A stretch of 64,000 bases of DNA from Arthrobacter sp. SLBN-122 (lineage in GTDB: Bacteria > Actinomycetota > Actinomycetes > Actinomycetales > Micrococcaceae). Shown here piece after piece: positions 36,879 to 45,995 of the stretch (within the stretch, counting starts at the first letter, position 1; every line of letters begins with the position of its first letter). A model generated the notes under the pieces. It had not been told where the DNA came from. It was given only the letters and a program-made list of their open reading frames with translations, and searched no databases. Where the stretch lies: assembly GCF_006715165.1 (NCBI RefSeq), contig NZ_VFMS01000001.1, positions 2,914,001-2,978,000 of the forward strand, written 5' to 3'. A program made the translations under genes and the position numbers.

Positions 36879-37223
36879 GTGGGCGCTGTGGACCAGGCGC
36901 TGTCCCAGGTTGAGGAACCGGACCGCAGCTGCCTGCAGCACGTGGTGGAGCTTGCGCGGTCCCTGGCGCCCGACGCCACGGAGGGCATGAGCTACGGCAT
37001 GCCCGCCCTCAAGCTCGACGAAAAACCACTGGTGGCCGCCATAGCCACGGCAAAGCACCTCTCGATCTTTCCGTTCTCCTCCGCCGTGGTGGAGGCGGTG
37101 GCGGACCGGCTCGAGGGGTACTCGCTGTCCAAGGGAACCATCCGCTTCACCGCGGACCACCCCGTGCCCGACGACGTGCTGGCGGACATCGTCCGGCTGC
37201 GGATCGCCGAAATCCGGAAGTAG
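36879..37223 (+). CDS. DUF1801 domain protein
   Basis: 114 aa with a GTG start at 36879. It reads SYGMPALKLDEKPLVAAIAT and HLSIFPFSSAVVEAV, then GTIRFTADHPVPDDVLADIV. This is the DUF1801 (YdhG-like) fold, whose function is unknown; structures suggest a small ligand-binding protein. It is closely linked to the SRPBCC gene upstream. Confidence 0.85.
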   Translation: MGAVDQALSQVEEPDRSCLQHVVELARSLAPDATEGMSYGMPALKLDEKPLVAAIATAKHLSIFPFSSAVVEAVADRLEGYSLSKGTIRFTADHPVPDDVLADIVRLRIAEIRK

Positions 37224-37285
37224 CAGTGCTGCAGGCGGGACCTATGGTCCTTCCCGCGCGTTGCCCGCGTGCCTAGCCTGTTGCC

Positions 37286-37609
37286 ATGGCTGACACTCTC
37301 GCGTCCCTTGCAGACTCCTTCAAGAACATGGGCGTTGCCCGCGCATACGGCCCGCCAGTGAACCTGGGCGGGGAGGACATCGTGCCTGTCGCACTGGTGT
37401 CCTTCGGCTTCGGCGGCGGTATGGAGTCGGACCAGGGCGCATCCGGCGGCGGGGGCGGCGGCTTTGTGGTGCCGCTGGGGGTGTACCGGACGGTTAATGG
37501 ACGCGCTGCTTTCCGCCCCAACACCATCGCCATGCTGGTGTTACTCGTCCCCTTGGTCTCTGTCGCCGGTGGGGCGATGCGCAAAGCGGTGCTGGCCGCC
37601 CGGAAATAG
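37286..37609 (+). CDS. GerW (YtfJ) family protein
   Basis: 107 aa. The family core is visible as VARAYGPPVNLGGEDIVPVA, VSFGFGGGMESD and a glycine-rich loop GGGGGGFVVPLGVY. It ends in a hydrophobic helix (TIAMLVLLVPLVSVAGGAM). The family was named from a Bacillus sporulation gene, but non-sporulating actinobacteria carry it too, so a spore role does not apply here. The C-terminal helix may attach it to the membrane. True function unknown. Confidence 0.85.
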   Translation: MADTLASLADSFKNMGVARAYGPPVNLGGEDIVPVALVSFGFGGGMESDQGASGGGGGGFVVPLGVYRTVNGRAAFRPNTIAMLVLLVPLVSVAGGAMRKAVLAARK

Positions 37610-37850
37610 GCCGCCGCCACGTGCCCGGCGGCGGTCAAAAATTCCCCTATATCGCCCCGGCGCATTCGGTTCCATAATGGCCTCGTAGACTTCGGGAACC
37701 TCCCGCCGCTGTCCTGTGCCACGGCGGAAGCAGGGGTTCCAGGCGGCCGCCCCGGCAATCGGCGGGAAGGACGGCCACGAGGCCCGGCGGGGCACGGCCG
37801 GACTGTTTCAGGGGGAGAGCAACGCCATTAACGCACAAGGAGAGTCCGTC

Positions 37851-38240
37851 ATGCTCAAGGATCTGCAAGTCATGCCTGTACTGCCCGCAAAGGACATTGA
37901 CAGGGCAAGGGAGTTCTACAGGGACAAGCTGGGCCTCGAACCCACCCAAACCATTGACAACGACAACCTGGTTTACCAGTGCGGCAACGGCACCGGGTTC
38001 CTGCTTTACCGGACGGACAATGCCGGTTCGGCCAAGAACACGCAGATGGGCTGGGGAGCCGAAGACGTGGAACGGGAAGTGGAAGAGCTGCGGAGCCGCG
38101 GCGTCGTCTTTGAAGAGTACGACATGCCGGGGCTCAAAACCGAGAACGGCATCGCGACCATGGAAGGCATGGGGAAGGGTGCGTGGTTCCTCGACAGCGA
38201 GGGCAACATCCTGAACATTTCCTCCATCCCCGTCACGTAG
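37851..38240 (+). CDS. VOC family protein (glyoxalase/bleomycin-resistance fold)
   Basis: 129 aa from the ATG at 37851 with AAGGAGAG upstream; the open frame extends further 5' but without a ribosome binding site. One VOC unit shows PAKDIDRAREFYRDKLGLEP, a central YQCGNGTGFLLYR strand, and WFLDSEGNILNI at the end. Metal ligands appear incomplete: the usual first His is replaced by an Asp-rich start. It could be a non-enzymatic binding protein. Function unknown. Confidence 0.85.
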   Translation: MLKDLQVMPVLPAKDIDRAREFYRDKLGLEPTQTIDNDNLVYQCGNGTGFLLYRTDNAGSAKNTQMGWGAEDVEREVEELRSRGVVFEEYDMPGLKTENGIATMEGMGKGAWFLDSEGNILNISSIPVT

Positions 38241-38392
38241 CCGACCACCGACAACAGGCGCATACTCGAACACCTGGCAGCACAGCCAGAAGGACGACGC
38301 CGGCACTTGCCGCCTAAAGCACCCGCACCCGGGTGCCCGGCAGCGGCAGGCCGGCGCCGCCGTCGTAAGCGGGCTTAAGGAAGGCGACGGGC

Positions 38393-38743
38393 ATGGGTGC
38401 GGAAGACGTGGCCCCGGAGACTAAAGGCGTCTCGGTGGAGTTGCTGGCGACCGTTGACCTTGCCGGCGAAATCGAAGGAATGGAAGGCCGGCAATTGCGG
38501 ATGCGGATGGTCACGATCGAGCCCGGCGGGGTCTTCGGTCCACTGCATGACCACGCGGGGCGGCCCGGCACTGTGTACATCCTGCAGGGATCCATCACCG
38601 ACCACCGCGCTGGCGAGGCCCGGGAATACGGGCCCGGAGTGGGCTGGCCCGAGGACCGGAACACCAACCACTGGTTGGAGAACAGGGGAACGGTTCCGGC
38701 GGTGGAAATCTCCGTGGACATCGTCAACAAGCCTCCGTCATAA
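38393..38743 (+). CDS. Cupin-domain protein
   Basis: 116 aa. Cupin motif 1 reads PGGVFGPLHDHAGRPGTVYI, giving two histidines; motif 2 has YGPGVGWPEDRNTNHWLENR with one histidine. A metal site is therefore likely. AAGGAAGG precedes the start. It belongs to the broad RmlC-like family; the substrate is unknown. There are about 150 bp to the upstream VOC gene. Confidence 0.83.
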   Translation: MGAEDVAPETKGVSVELLATVDLAGEIEGMEGRQLRMRMVTIEPGGVFGPLHDHAGRPGTVYILQGSITDHRAGEAREYGPGVGWPEDRNTNHWLENRGTVPAVEISVDIVNKPPS

Positions 38744-38847
38744 ATCCACGGGTTGTAGAAACCGGTGGCCTAACGGCTTTGTTCTGGGTATCTTGTCCAT
38801 ACCCGTGGTTGAGCAGTCAGCTGGCAAGTTACTCATGGGAGCTGATG

Positions 38848-39090
38848 ATGGACGCCGCTGCTGACCGACCACCTGCCGGAACCATTCGTGCCGGCGCCCA
38901 CGCACAGGGCAGGGTATTCCATGCCTTCCGCCGCTGGCCGCTCGTTCCGGCCGCCGATCTGCTCCTGCTGCGGCACGCACTCGAAGACTGCGATGTCTCC
39001 CTGGAACCGGACCAGTCCTACGCCCTCCGATGCCTCGTTGAGGACGAGCTCATGCGCCGCTCGGCGCTTCCGCCCGCCCCAGGCGACTAG
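38848..39090 (+). CDS. Small hypothetical protein
   Basis: 80 aa from the ATG at 38848 (38845 is equally possible), with GGGAG about six bases upstream. High G+C at third codon positions and an uninterrupted frame argue it is real. The C-terminal half is helical and charged (DLLLLRHALEDCDVSLEPDQ, then ALRCLVEDELMRRSA). No signal peptide or known domain. It resembles no family I recognise. Confidence 0.55.
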   Translation: MDAAADRPPAGTIRAGAHAQGRVFHAFRRWPLVPAADLLLLRHALEDCDVSLEPDQSYALRCLVEDELMRRSALPPAPGD

Positions 39091-39167
39091 ACCGCCGTGG
39101 GCCGGCGACGCGTGATGTTGGGGGACCGGCCCACGGCCAAAACAGGGAGCCAGGAGCCCGCCGCACG

Positions 39168-40424
39168 TCAGACGGCGGGCTCGCGGCGTCCCAGCGCCAT
39201 CCGCAGCGCGCCCAGGAGGGTGAGCCGGTTCCGCCTGGTGACCGCAATAACCGCCGCTATGCCGGCGAGCAGCACCACGAGTCCACCGCAGGCCACGGAC
39301 CAGCGGGCGCCGAACTCGCTTCCGATCCAACCGACCAGCGGCGAACCCAGGGCGGTGCCGCCCTGCAGGATGGCCAGGTACAGGGCCAGCACGCGCCCGC
39401 GGAACTCTGGCTCCACGGACAATTGGATGCTGGTGTTGCAGCTGTTCAGGAAGGTGATGGATGCCAGCCCTACGGGAATGAGGATGGTGGCGTAGACCCA
39501 GAAAGACGGGGCCACGCTGCCCAGGACCGTGAAAATACCCAGCCCCAGCGCGCCGCCCAGCAGGAACCTCAGCCGCGGACGGGACCGGCGTGCCGCCAGG
39601 AGGGCCCCGGCCAGCGTTCCCACCGCCATGATTGACCCCAGAAGCCCGAATTCGCTGGGGCCCATGCGGAACTCGGTGGTGGCCATCAGGGAGTTGATGA
39701 CGGGGAAGTTCATGCCGAATGCGCCCAGGATGCCCACCAGGACCATGATCAGCATCAGGTCCGGCCGGCGGCGCACATACCGGACACCCTCGGCCACCTG
39801 GTGCTTGTTCCGGTCGCCTTTTGCGGGCGGGGCGGGTTGGCTGACGCGGATCCGGAACAGCGAGACCAGGACTGCCGCGAAGCTCGCCGCGTTCAGCAGG
39901 AACACCGGGCCGGTACCCACCCAGGCGATAAGTACCCCGGCAATGGCGGGGCCGGTGAGCCGGGCGGTGTTGAAGGATGCAGAGTTCAATGCCACCGCGT
40001 TGGAGATGTTCTCCTGCCCCACCAGTTCCGAGACAAAGGCCTGGCGTGCGGGCGCGTCCACCGCACTGGCGACGCCCAGGCAGAAGGCCGCCACGTACGC
40101 GTGCCACAGTTGGGCGGACCCGGTGACCACCAGGAGGCCGATGGCGAGGCCGGTGAACGCCATGGCCAGCTGCGTCCACATGAGGATGATGCGCTTCCTG
40201 TACCGGTCGGCGAGTACACCGCCGTAGGGGCCGAACAGCAGCATGGGCAGGAACTGCAGGCCCGTGGTGAGGCCGACGGCGGCGCCGGAGTGGTCGGTGA
40301 GGACGGTCAGGACCAGCCAGTCCTGGGCCACGCGCTGCATCCAGGTGCCGATGTTGGAGACGATCGCGCCGCCGGCCCAGATGCGGTAGTTGGGGTTTTC
40401 GAGGGCCCGGAACATCGCACTCAT
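39168..40424 (-). CDS. MFS transporter, EntS/DHA3-like exporter
   Basis: 418 aa with about 11 to 12 helices. It starts with the motif FRALENPNYRIWAGGAIVSN and continues IGTWMQRVAQDWLVL, both hallmarks of the EntS/DHA3 branch; GVLADRYRKR is motif A. Transport of siderophores or drugs is the usual role. The gene overlaps the MarR gene by 4 bp (ATGA), so the regulator probably controls it directly. Substrate unknown. Confidence 0.9.
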   Translation of the reverse strand: MSAMFRALENPNYRIWAGGAIVSNIGTWMQRVAQDWLVLTVLTDHSGAAVGLTTGLQFLPMLLFGPYGGVLADRYRKRIILMWTQLAMAFTGLAIGLLVVTGSAQLWHAYVAAFCLGVASAVDAPARQAFVSELVGQENISNAVALNSASFNTARLTGPAIAGVLIAWVGTGPVFLLNAASFAAVLVSLFRIRVSQPAPPAKGDRNKHQVAEGVRYVRRRPDLMLIMVLVGILGAFGMNFPVINSLMATTEFRMGPSEFGLLGSIMAVGTLAGALLAARRSRPRLRFLLGGALGLGIFTVLGSVAPSFWVYATILIPVGLASITFLNSCNTSIQLSVEPEFRGRVLALYLAILQGGTALGSPLVGWIGSEFGARWSVACGGLVVLLAGIAAVIAVTRRNRLTLLGALRMALGRREPAV

Positions 40425-40882
40425 TTGCCGCTCATTTCCTGCATGATGCGGGCCGCCCGGCTGAGGGTGAGCCGGTCTTCCTCGCTGAGCCCGGCCACGC
40501 GCTGGGCCAGCCAGGCCGTGCGCTGGTTGCGCGCTTCGGCGAGGACCGCCCTTCCCGCATCGGTGATGTCCACGCGGACCTGCCGGCCGTCGTCGGGATC
40601 GGCGCTTCTGGTAACAAAGCCCTGGTCGGCGATCGCGTTGACGATCCTTGTCATGGACGGCGCCTGGACATGTTCACTTTCCGCAAGTGCCCGCAAGGTG
40701 CTGGGGCCGCTGCCGTTCAGCAAGGCCAGAACGGTGTACTGGCCCGGAGTGATGATGTCACCGGTTGCTTCCACACGGAGCCTGCGGGAAGTACGCATCA
40801 CGGCGGTGCGGAGATCGATGGCGAGGGTGTCCGGGGCGGTGGGGTCTGCAGCTGTCTTGTTCTTCGTTTGGGTAGGGGACAT
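40421..40882 (-). CDS. MarR family transcriptional regulator
   Basis: 153 aa. The winged helix shows TPGQYTVLALLNGSGPSTLR, ALAESEHVQAPSMTRIVNAI and the wing DPDDGRQVRVDITDAGRAVL. It probably represses its own operon, which includes the coupled MFS exporter, and is released by a small aromatic or drug ligand. A tandem palindrome lies 31 bp upstream of its start. Ligand unknown. Confidence 0.9.
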   Translation of the reverse strand: MSPTQTKNKTAADPTAPDTLAIDLRTAVMRTSRRLRVEATGDIITPGQYTVLALLNGSGPSTLRALAESEHVQAPSMTRIVNAIADQGFVTRSADPDDGRQVRVDITDAGRAVLAEARNQRTAWLAQRVAGLSEEDRLTLSRAARIMQEMSGK

Positions 40883-40912
40883 GTATGCGGGTGCGCCTCC
40901 TGCTGACGTTCC

Positions 40913-40938
40913 TTAGCAGTGCTAATTAGTTCTGCTAA
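40913..40938. promoter_or_regulatory. Tandem MarR-type operator
   Basis: Two adjacent 13-bp palindromes: TTAGC-AGT-GCTAA and TTAG-TTCTG-CTAA. They abut with no gap, so their centres are 13 bp apart. They sit in the promoter region of the MarR/MFS operon, the usual location for autoregulation. Binding by the adjacent MarR protein is inferred. Confidence 0.65.
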
Positions 40939-41075
40939 CTATTATGGTCCGCTTGCTTATCATTGGGCAACAGTCGGTGGAGTGGGTTCGGCAACATCTT
41001 CCGTGAGCCGCGGGGGTGATGGCCGTGCCCCCGGCTCTGGCCACTCAGGCTTCGCGGGCGTAGGCTCTGTCCACC

Positions 41076-41678
41076 ATGACCGAGCAGCAGCCCTATGAGT
41101 TGATCCGGCGCTATCCGCATTTCGAACTGCGCCGGTATCCGGATTACGCCGTGGCCGAAGTGACGGTCACGGCGGACTTTGACCGCGCCGGCAACGCCGC
41201 CTTCCGGCATCTTTTCAACTACATCAGCGGCAACAATGCTGCCCGGCAGAAGCTGGCCATGACCGCCCCGGTGCTCCAGGAGCCGGGACCACAGAAGCTG
41301 GCCATGACCGCCCCGGTGATCCAGAGCGGCCCGCTGCCCGGGTCCTCGGCGCCCGCCGAATTTTCGGTGGCCTTCGTTCTTCCGGCTGGAGTGACTGCCG
41401 AAACTGCTCCACTACCTACGGATCCCAGGGTCAGGGTACGTGCTGTGCCTGGTTCCCTTGCCGCAGTGCTGGGTTTCTCCGGCAGCGGGTCCGCAGCGGC
41501 CTTCCAGAAGCGCAACGAGGGACTGCAAGCGGCGCTCACCCTGGCCGGGCTGACGCCTGCTGGTGCGCCGAGGTTCGCCCGTTTCGACCCGCCGTTCAAG
41601 CCGTGGTTCCTGCGGCACAACGAAGTGCTCCAGGATGTGCTCGAACCTGAACCGGGTGGAGCGGCGTCGCGCTTCTAG
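41076..41678 (+). CDS. SOUL heme-binding family protein
   Basis: 200 aa. The SOUL/HBP fold starts with YELIRRYPHFELRRYPDYAV. It contains FNYISGNN, ends with RFDPPFKPWFLRHNEVLQDV, and carries the diagnostic KLAMTAPV motif. That motif occurs twice, QKLAMTAPV at two positions 15 residues apart, because of a 45-bp tandem duplication (41247 and 41292). Proteins of this family bind heme or tetrapyrroles in some organisms; in bacteria the function is unclear. Single gene. Confidence 0.88.
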   Translation: MTEQQPYELIRRYPHFELRRYPDYAVAEVTVTADFDRAGNAAFRHLFNYISGNNAARQKLAMTAPVLQEPGPQKLAMTAPVIQSGPLPGSSAPAEFSVAFVLPAGVTAETAPLPTDPRVRVRAVPGSLAAVLGFSGSGSAAAFQKRNEGLQAALTLAGLTPAGAPRFARFDPPFKPWFLRHNEVLQDVLEPEPGGAASRF

Positions 41679-41877
41679 GCGGAAATAGCAGGGCCCCTTC
41701 ATCCCACCCCAATCCGATACTTTCCTTATGCTCCGGAAAGATCGGCGGCAGGACAGGTCTGCGCGTAACGTCAGCATTCCCATTCAGGGTCCTTTGATGC
41801 CGTCTTTCTGCGCCTTCGTCTGCCGCGGCCTGCGCTTAGGAGTCTTCTCCCACTTCCTTTTTCCTGTTGTTATTGCT

Positions 41878-41896
41878 GAAACTTTACGATAGTTTC
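41878..41896. promoter_or_regulatory. LacI-type operator upstream of the GH42 operon
   Basis: GAAACT-TTACGAT-AGTTTC is a perfect 6+6 palindrome with seven-base spacing. It is the same motif found at 50777-50795. It lies about 60 bp before the beta-galactosidase start. The LacI protein encoded at 53883 is the probable ligand. Confidence 0.65.
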
Positions 41897-41958
41897 TCAC
41901 TGTGATGCAGGTCGCACTGGTGGGAGTCCGCGGCCAACATGCCAACCAAAGGACGATG

Positions 41959-44031
41959 ATGACCAGCGAGCACAGCATGAGTACCTCGGAACACCGCCTC
42001 AAACACCTGCACCAACGGCTGGGCGGCATCGCCTATGGGGGCGACTACAACCCCGAACAGTGGCCCCGCGAGGTGTGGGACGAGGATGTCCGCCTCATGA
42101 AGGAAGCGGGCGTCAACCTGGTCACGCTGGCCGTCTTTTCCTGGAGCCGTCTTGAAACGGAGGACGGCGTCTACGACTTCGGCTGGCTGGACGAGATCAT
42201 GGACCTGCTGCATGCGAACGGGATCGGCGTGGACCTGGCCACTCCGGACGCCGTCCCGCCGGCCTGGCTGATCACCCGGCACCCGGACATCCTGCCGGTC
42301 CTGGCGGACGGTTCCACTTTTGGTTTCGGCTCCCGGCAGCACTTCGACGTCTCCCACCCTGTCTATCGGGAAAAGTCCCTGGCCATGGCGGAGAAGATGG
42401 GGGAGCGCTACGCTGCCCACCCGGCCCTGTGCATGTGGCATGTCAACAATGAATACGGGCCGGTGTCCTACGGCCCGCACGCAGACCGTGCCTTCCGGTC
42501 ATGGCTGCAGGCAAAATACGGGGACCTGGAAAACCTGAACCGCGCCTGGAGCACCGATGTATGGGGCCAGCGCTACTCCGACTGGTCACAGGTCAACGCC
42601 CCTGCCCAGCCCCGCACCTGGTCCAACCCGTCCCGCCGCCTGGATTACCACCGCTTCACCTCGGACAGCATGCTGGAGCACTACAAGGCCGAACGGGACA
42701 TCCTGCGCCGGTACACTCCGGACCTGCCGATCGTCACCAACTTCATGCGCTTCTACAAGAACAACGATTACTGGGCCTGGGCTGCCGAGGAAGACGCCGC
42801 GGCCCTGGACATCTATCCGGACCCACGCGAAGAAGACGCCCACGTGGCTGCGGCCCTGAACTTCGACCTGATGCGTTCCCTTCGCCGCGGCCAGCCCTGG
42901 CTGGTGATGGAGCAGGCCACCGGGGCAGTCAGCCAATGGCCGGTCAATGTCTCCAAACTCCCCGGCAAGATGCGGCTGGGTTCCTACCAGGCCATCGCCC
43001 AGGGGGCTGATTCCATTCTTTTCTTCCAGTGGCGCCAGGCCAGTGGCGGCACCGAACGCTTCCACTCGGGCATGGTCAACCACGCCGGACCCAATACCCG
43101 CATCTTCCGGGAAGTGTGCGAACTGGGTCAGGAACTCAAGGGCCTGGGCGGCATCACAGGGACCCGCTCCAGCGCCAAGGTGGCCATTGTCTTCGACTGG
43201 GACTGTTGGTGGGCCCTGGAATTGGGTAATTCCCCGCGCTCTGACCTGAACTACACCCAGGAAGTCCTCCGCCTTTACCGGCCCTTCTTCGACGCCAATA
43301 TTCCCGTGGACTTCGTGGACACCAAGAGCGACCTCAGCCAGTACAGCCTGGTGGTCCTGCCGGCGTCGTACCTGCTGACCGACGAGTCTGCGAACCGGTT
43401 CGAGGACTACGTTGCCGGCGGCGGCCATCTGGTGGCCAGCTACCTCTCCGGCATTGTGGACCCGGACAACGCCATCCGCCTGGGTGGCTACCCCGGGGCG
43501 CTGCGCAACGTCCTGGGGGCCTGGAGTGAGGAGATGCATCCGCTCTCCGGTGAGGGCGAGGCAGTCAAGCTTTCAACAACCGACGGCGGCACGGCCTCAG
43601 CGGATTACTGGACCGAGCACCTGCACACCACCACGGCGGACGTAATAGCGAGCTATGCCTCCGGCCGGCTGGACGGCTCGCCCGCTGTCACACGTAACGG
43701 CTTCGGCGCCGGTACGGCCCTGTACCTCTCAGCCCGCGTGGACTGCACCTTCCTGGCGGAACTGCTCGACGCCGAATGCAGCGCCGCGGGGATCCGTCCC
43801 GAACTGGACGCGCCGCTGGGAGTGCAGGCCCGCCGTCGTGCCGGCAACGGACGCAGCTACCTGCTGGTCCTGAACCACAACGACGCACCCGCCAGGGTGG
43901 ACGTGAAGTCAGGTGGCAGAGACCGGCTCACCGGAGCGGACATCACCGGCACAGTGGAACTCGCCGCCAACGGCGTCCTGGTGCTGGAGGAAAAACCCAT
44001 AAACGACGCAACCGCAGGAACGGGCCGGTAG
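41959..44031 (+). CDS. GH42 beta-galactosidase
   Basis: 690 aa from the ATG at 41959 (41956 also possible), with AAAGGAC upstream. The barrel starts at GGIAYGGDYNPEQW. The acid/base glutamate is E165 in MWHVNNEYG and the nucleophile is E318 in WLVMEQATG. Then come the trimerisation domain and C-terminal beta domain. No signal peptide, so it works on imported oligosaccharides. GH42 enzymes cleave beta-galactosides; some prefer alpha-L-arabinopyranosides or galacto-oligosaccharides. It heads an operon with an LplB-type importer. Confidence 0.93.
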   Translation: MTSEHSMSTSEHRLKHLHQRLGGIAYGGDYNPEQWPREVWDEDVRLMKEAGVNLVTLAVFSWSRLETEDGVYDFGWLDEIMDLLHANGIGVDLATPDAVPPAWLITRHPDILPVLADGSTFGFGSRQHFDVSHPVYREKSLAMAEKMGERYAAHPALCMWHVNNEYGPVSYGPHADRAFRSWLQAKYGDLENLNRAWSTDVWGQRYSDWSQVNAPAQPRTWSNPSRRLDYHRFTSDSMLEHYKAERDILRRYTPDLPIVTNFMRFYKNNDYWAWAAEEDAAALDIYPDPREEDAHVAAALNFDLMRSLRRGQPWLVMEQATGAVSQWPVNVSKLPGKMRLGSYQAIAQGADSILFFQWRQASGGTERFHSGMVNHAGPNTRIFREVCELGQELKGLGGITGTRSSAKVAIVFDWDCWWALELGNSPRSDLNYTQEVLRLYRPFFDANIPVDFVDTKSDLSQYSLVVLPASYLLTDESANRFEDYVAGGGHLVASYLSGIVDPDNAIRLGGYPGALRNVLGAWSEEMHPLSGEGEAVKLSTTDGGTASADYWTEHLHTTTADVIASYASGRLDGSPAVTRNGFGAGTALYLSARVDCTFLAELLDAECSAAGIRPELDAPLGVQARRRAGNGRSYLLVLNHNDAPARVDVKSGGRDRLTGADITGTVELAANGVLVLEEKPINDATAGTGR

Positions 44032-44040
44032 GAGGCAGTC

Positions 44041-45021
44041 ATGGCCATGCGATTGGAAGTACCTCCCGAGGCGGCCTCCGCGGACGCCGACGCGGGAACC
44101 GACAAACCGCGGAACAAACCCGGCGGCTGGAAGCTGGCCATCAAACGGGACTGGCGGCTCTACACCCTGGTGCTGCTGCCGCTGGCCTACTTCGCCGTCT
44201 TCCGGTACCTGCCCATGGCCGGCAACGTGATCGCTTTCCGGCAGTTCCAGCCCGGCGGGAGCATCTTCGGTGAGAAATGGGTGGGCCTGAAATACGTCAC
44301 CCTGTTCATCAATGATCCCAGCTTCTGGCAGGCATTCCAGAACACCATCATCCTGGGTGTGTTGACGCTGCTGTTCTGCTTTCCCATGCCCATAATTTTC
44401 GCGCTGATGCTCAACGAACTGCGCTCGCAGAAGTTCAAGAAGTTCGTCCAGACCGTGGCGTACCTGCCGCACTTCATGTCCGTGGTGATCATTGCCGGCA
44501 TGATCCTGCAGAACTTCTCCATGACGGGCACGGTGAACCAGATCGCCAACACGGTGTTCGGCACCACGGTGAACTTCACCCAGGACGCCGCCTGGTTCCG
44601 GCCCATGTACATCAGCTCGGAGGTTTGGCAGACCATGGGCTGGGGCGCCATCCTCTACCTGGCGGCCCTTACCCGGGTGGACGAGTCCCTGTATGAGGCG
44701 GCCCGGATTGACGGCGCGAACCGCTGGCAGCAGACCTGGCATGTGACCCTGCCTGCCATCCGGCCCACCATCATTACCCTGCTGATCCTTAACATCGGCA
44801 CGTTCATGGCTGTGGGTTTCGAGAAGATCCTGCTCATCTACAACCCGCTGAACTACGAGACCTCCGACGTCATCTCCACCTACCTGTACCGGGTGGGCCT
44901 GGAATCCAGCAACTTCAGCTATGCAGCGGCGATCGGCATGTTCGAATCCGTCATCGGCCTCACGCTGATTCTCTCCGCCAACGCCATTTCCAAGCGGGTC
45001 GCAGGAACGAGCCTCTGGTGA
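44041..45021 (+). CDS. ABC sugar transporter permease, LplB type
   Basis: 326 aa. A charged N-terminus is followed by six helices; the domain opens with DWRLYTLVLLPLAYFAVFRY. The ATPase-contact loop is SLYEAARIDGANRWQQTWHV. The LplB group typically imports oligosaccharides, often plant-derived. It lies 9 bp after the beta-galactosidase gene and overlaps the next permease gene by 4 bp. Confidence 0.92.
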   Translation: MAMRLEVPPEAASADADAGTDKPRNKPGGWKLAIKRDWRLYTLVLLPLAYFAVFRYLPMAGNVIAFRQFQPGGSIFGEKWVGLKYVTLFINDPSFWQAFQNTIILGVLTLLFCFPMPIIFALMLNELRSQKFKKFVQTVAYLPHFMSVVIIAGMILQNFSMTGTVNQIANTVFGTTVNFTQDAAWFRPMYISSEVWQTMGWGAILYLAALTRVDESLYEAARIDGANRWQQTWHVTLPAIRPTIITLLILNIGTFMAVGFEKILLIYNPLNYETSDVISTYLYRVGLESSNFSYAAAIGMFESVIGLTLILSANAISKRVAGTSLW

Positions 45022-45974
45022 AGGGGGCAACTGTGAAAGGGACTGCCGTGAAAGCAACCGGCGTGAAAGCAGCACCAAAGGACACCGGTGTCCTGATTAA
45101 GGACATGAAGGTTTCACGAAGCATGCAGGTGTTCCGCGTGGTGAACCTGGCCTTCCTGCTGGTGGTGGTGTTCCTGACCGTGTATCCGTTCCTGAACATC
45201 CTGGCGCAGAGCTTCTCCAGCGAGGGGTTCATCAACGCCGGCCAGGTCAACCTGTTCCCCATGGGCTTTAACACCGAGACGTACCAGCTGATCCTGGCCG
45301 ACTCGACGTTCTGGCGGAACTACGGCAACACGGTCCTGTACACGGTGGTGGCAACAGCCATCTCGATGGTGCTCACCACCAGCTTCGCCTACGCCATTGC
45401 CAAGAAGGACCTGAAGGGCCGCAGCGTGTTCATCGGCATCGCAGTGTTCACCATGTTCTTCAACGGCGGACTGATCCCCAACTATGTGCTCATCACCTCG
45501 CTGGGAATGCGGGACACCCTCTGGGCCGTGGTGCTGCCCAATGCCATCAGCGTCTTCAACCTGCTCATCATGAAGTCCTTCTTCGAGAACATGCCGCGGG
45601 AACTGGAGGAAGCGGCGGCCATTGACGGCCTCACCCAGTACGGCGTGCTTTTCAAGGTGGTCCTGCCCCTGAGCAAGGCCATCGTTGCCACCATGGTCCT
45701 GTTTTACGCCGTAGCCAACTGGAACTCCTGGTTCCAAGCGTTCCTTTACCTGGACAACCCGGACCTGTTCCCGGTAACCATCTACCTCCGAAACATGATT
45801 GCCGGCGTCACCACGGCAGGCTCTGCCGGCGGTACCGCCGAGAACGTGGGCCAGATCGCCGCGAACATCCAGTCGGTCACCATCGTCCTGACCGTCATCC
45901 CCATCCTTTGCGTCTACCCGTTTGTCCAGAAGTACTTCTTTTCGGGCGTCATGCTCGGCTCCGTCAAGGAATAA
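45018..45974 (+). CDS. ABC sugar transporter permease, LplC/YtcP type
   Basis: 318 aa with a GTG start overlapping the stop of the previous permease (GTGA). The core is NLAFLLVVVFLTVYPFLNIL, with the coupling loop ELEEAAAIDGLTQYGVLFKV and the C-terminal QKYFFSGVMLGSVKE typical of this subfamily. It pairs with the LplB-type permease; no ATPase gene follows. Confidence 0.92.
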   Translation: MKGATVKGTAVKATGVKAAPKDTGVLIKDMKVSRSMQVFRVVNLAFLLVVVFLTVYPFLNILAQSFSSEGFINAGQVNLFPMGFNTETYQLILADSTFWRNYGNTVLYTVVATAISMVLTTSFAYAIAKKDLKGRSVFIGIAVFTMFFNGGLIPNYVLITSLGMRDTLWAVVLPNAISVFNLLIMKSFFENMPRELEEAAAIDGLTQYGVLFKVVLPLSKAIVATMVLFYAVANWNSWFQAFLYLDNPDLFPVTIYLRNMIAGVTTAGSAGGTAENVGQIAANIQSVTIVLTVIPILCVYPFVQKYFFSGVMLGSVKE

Positions 45975-45995
45975 CCCGTTATGAAAGGAAAACCC

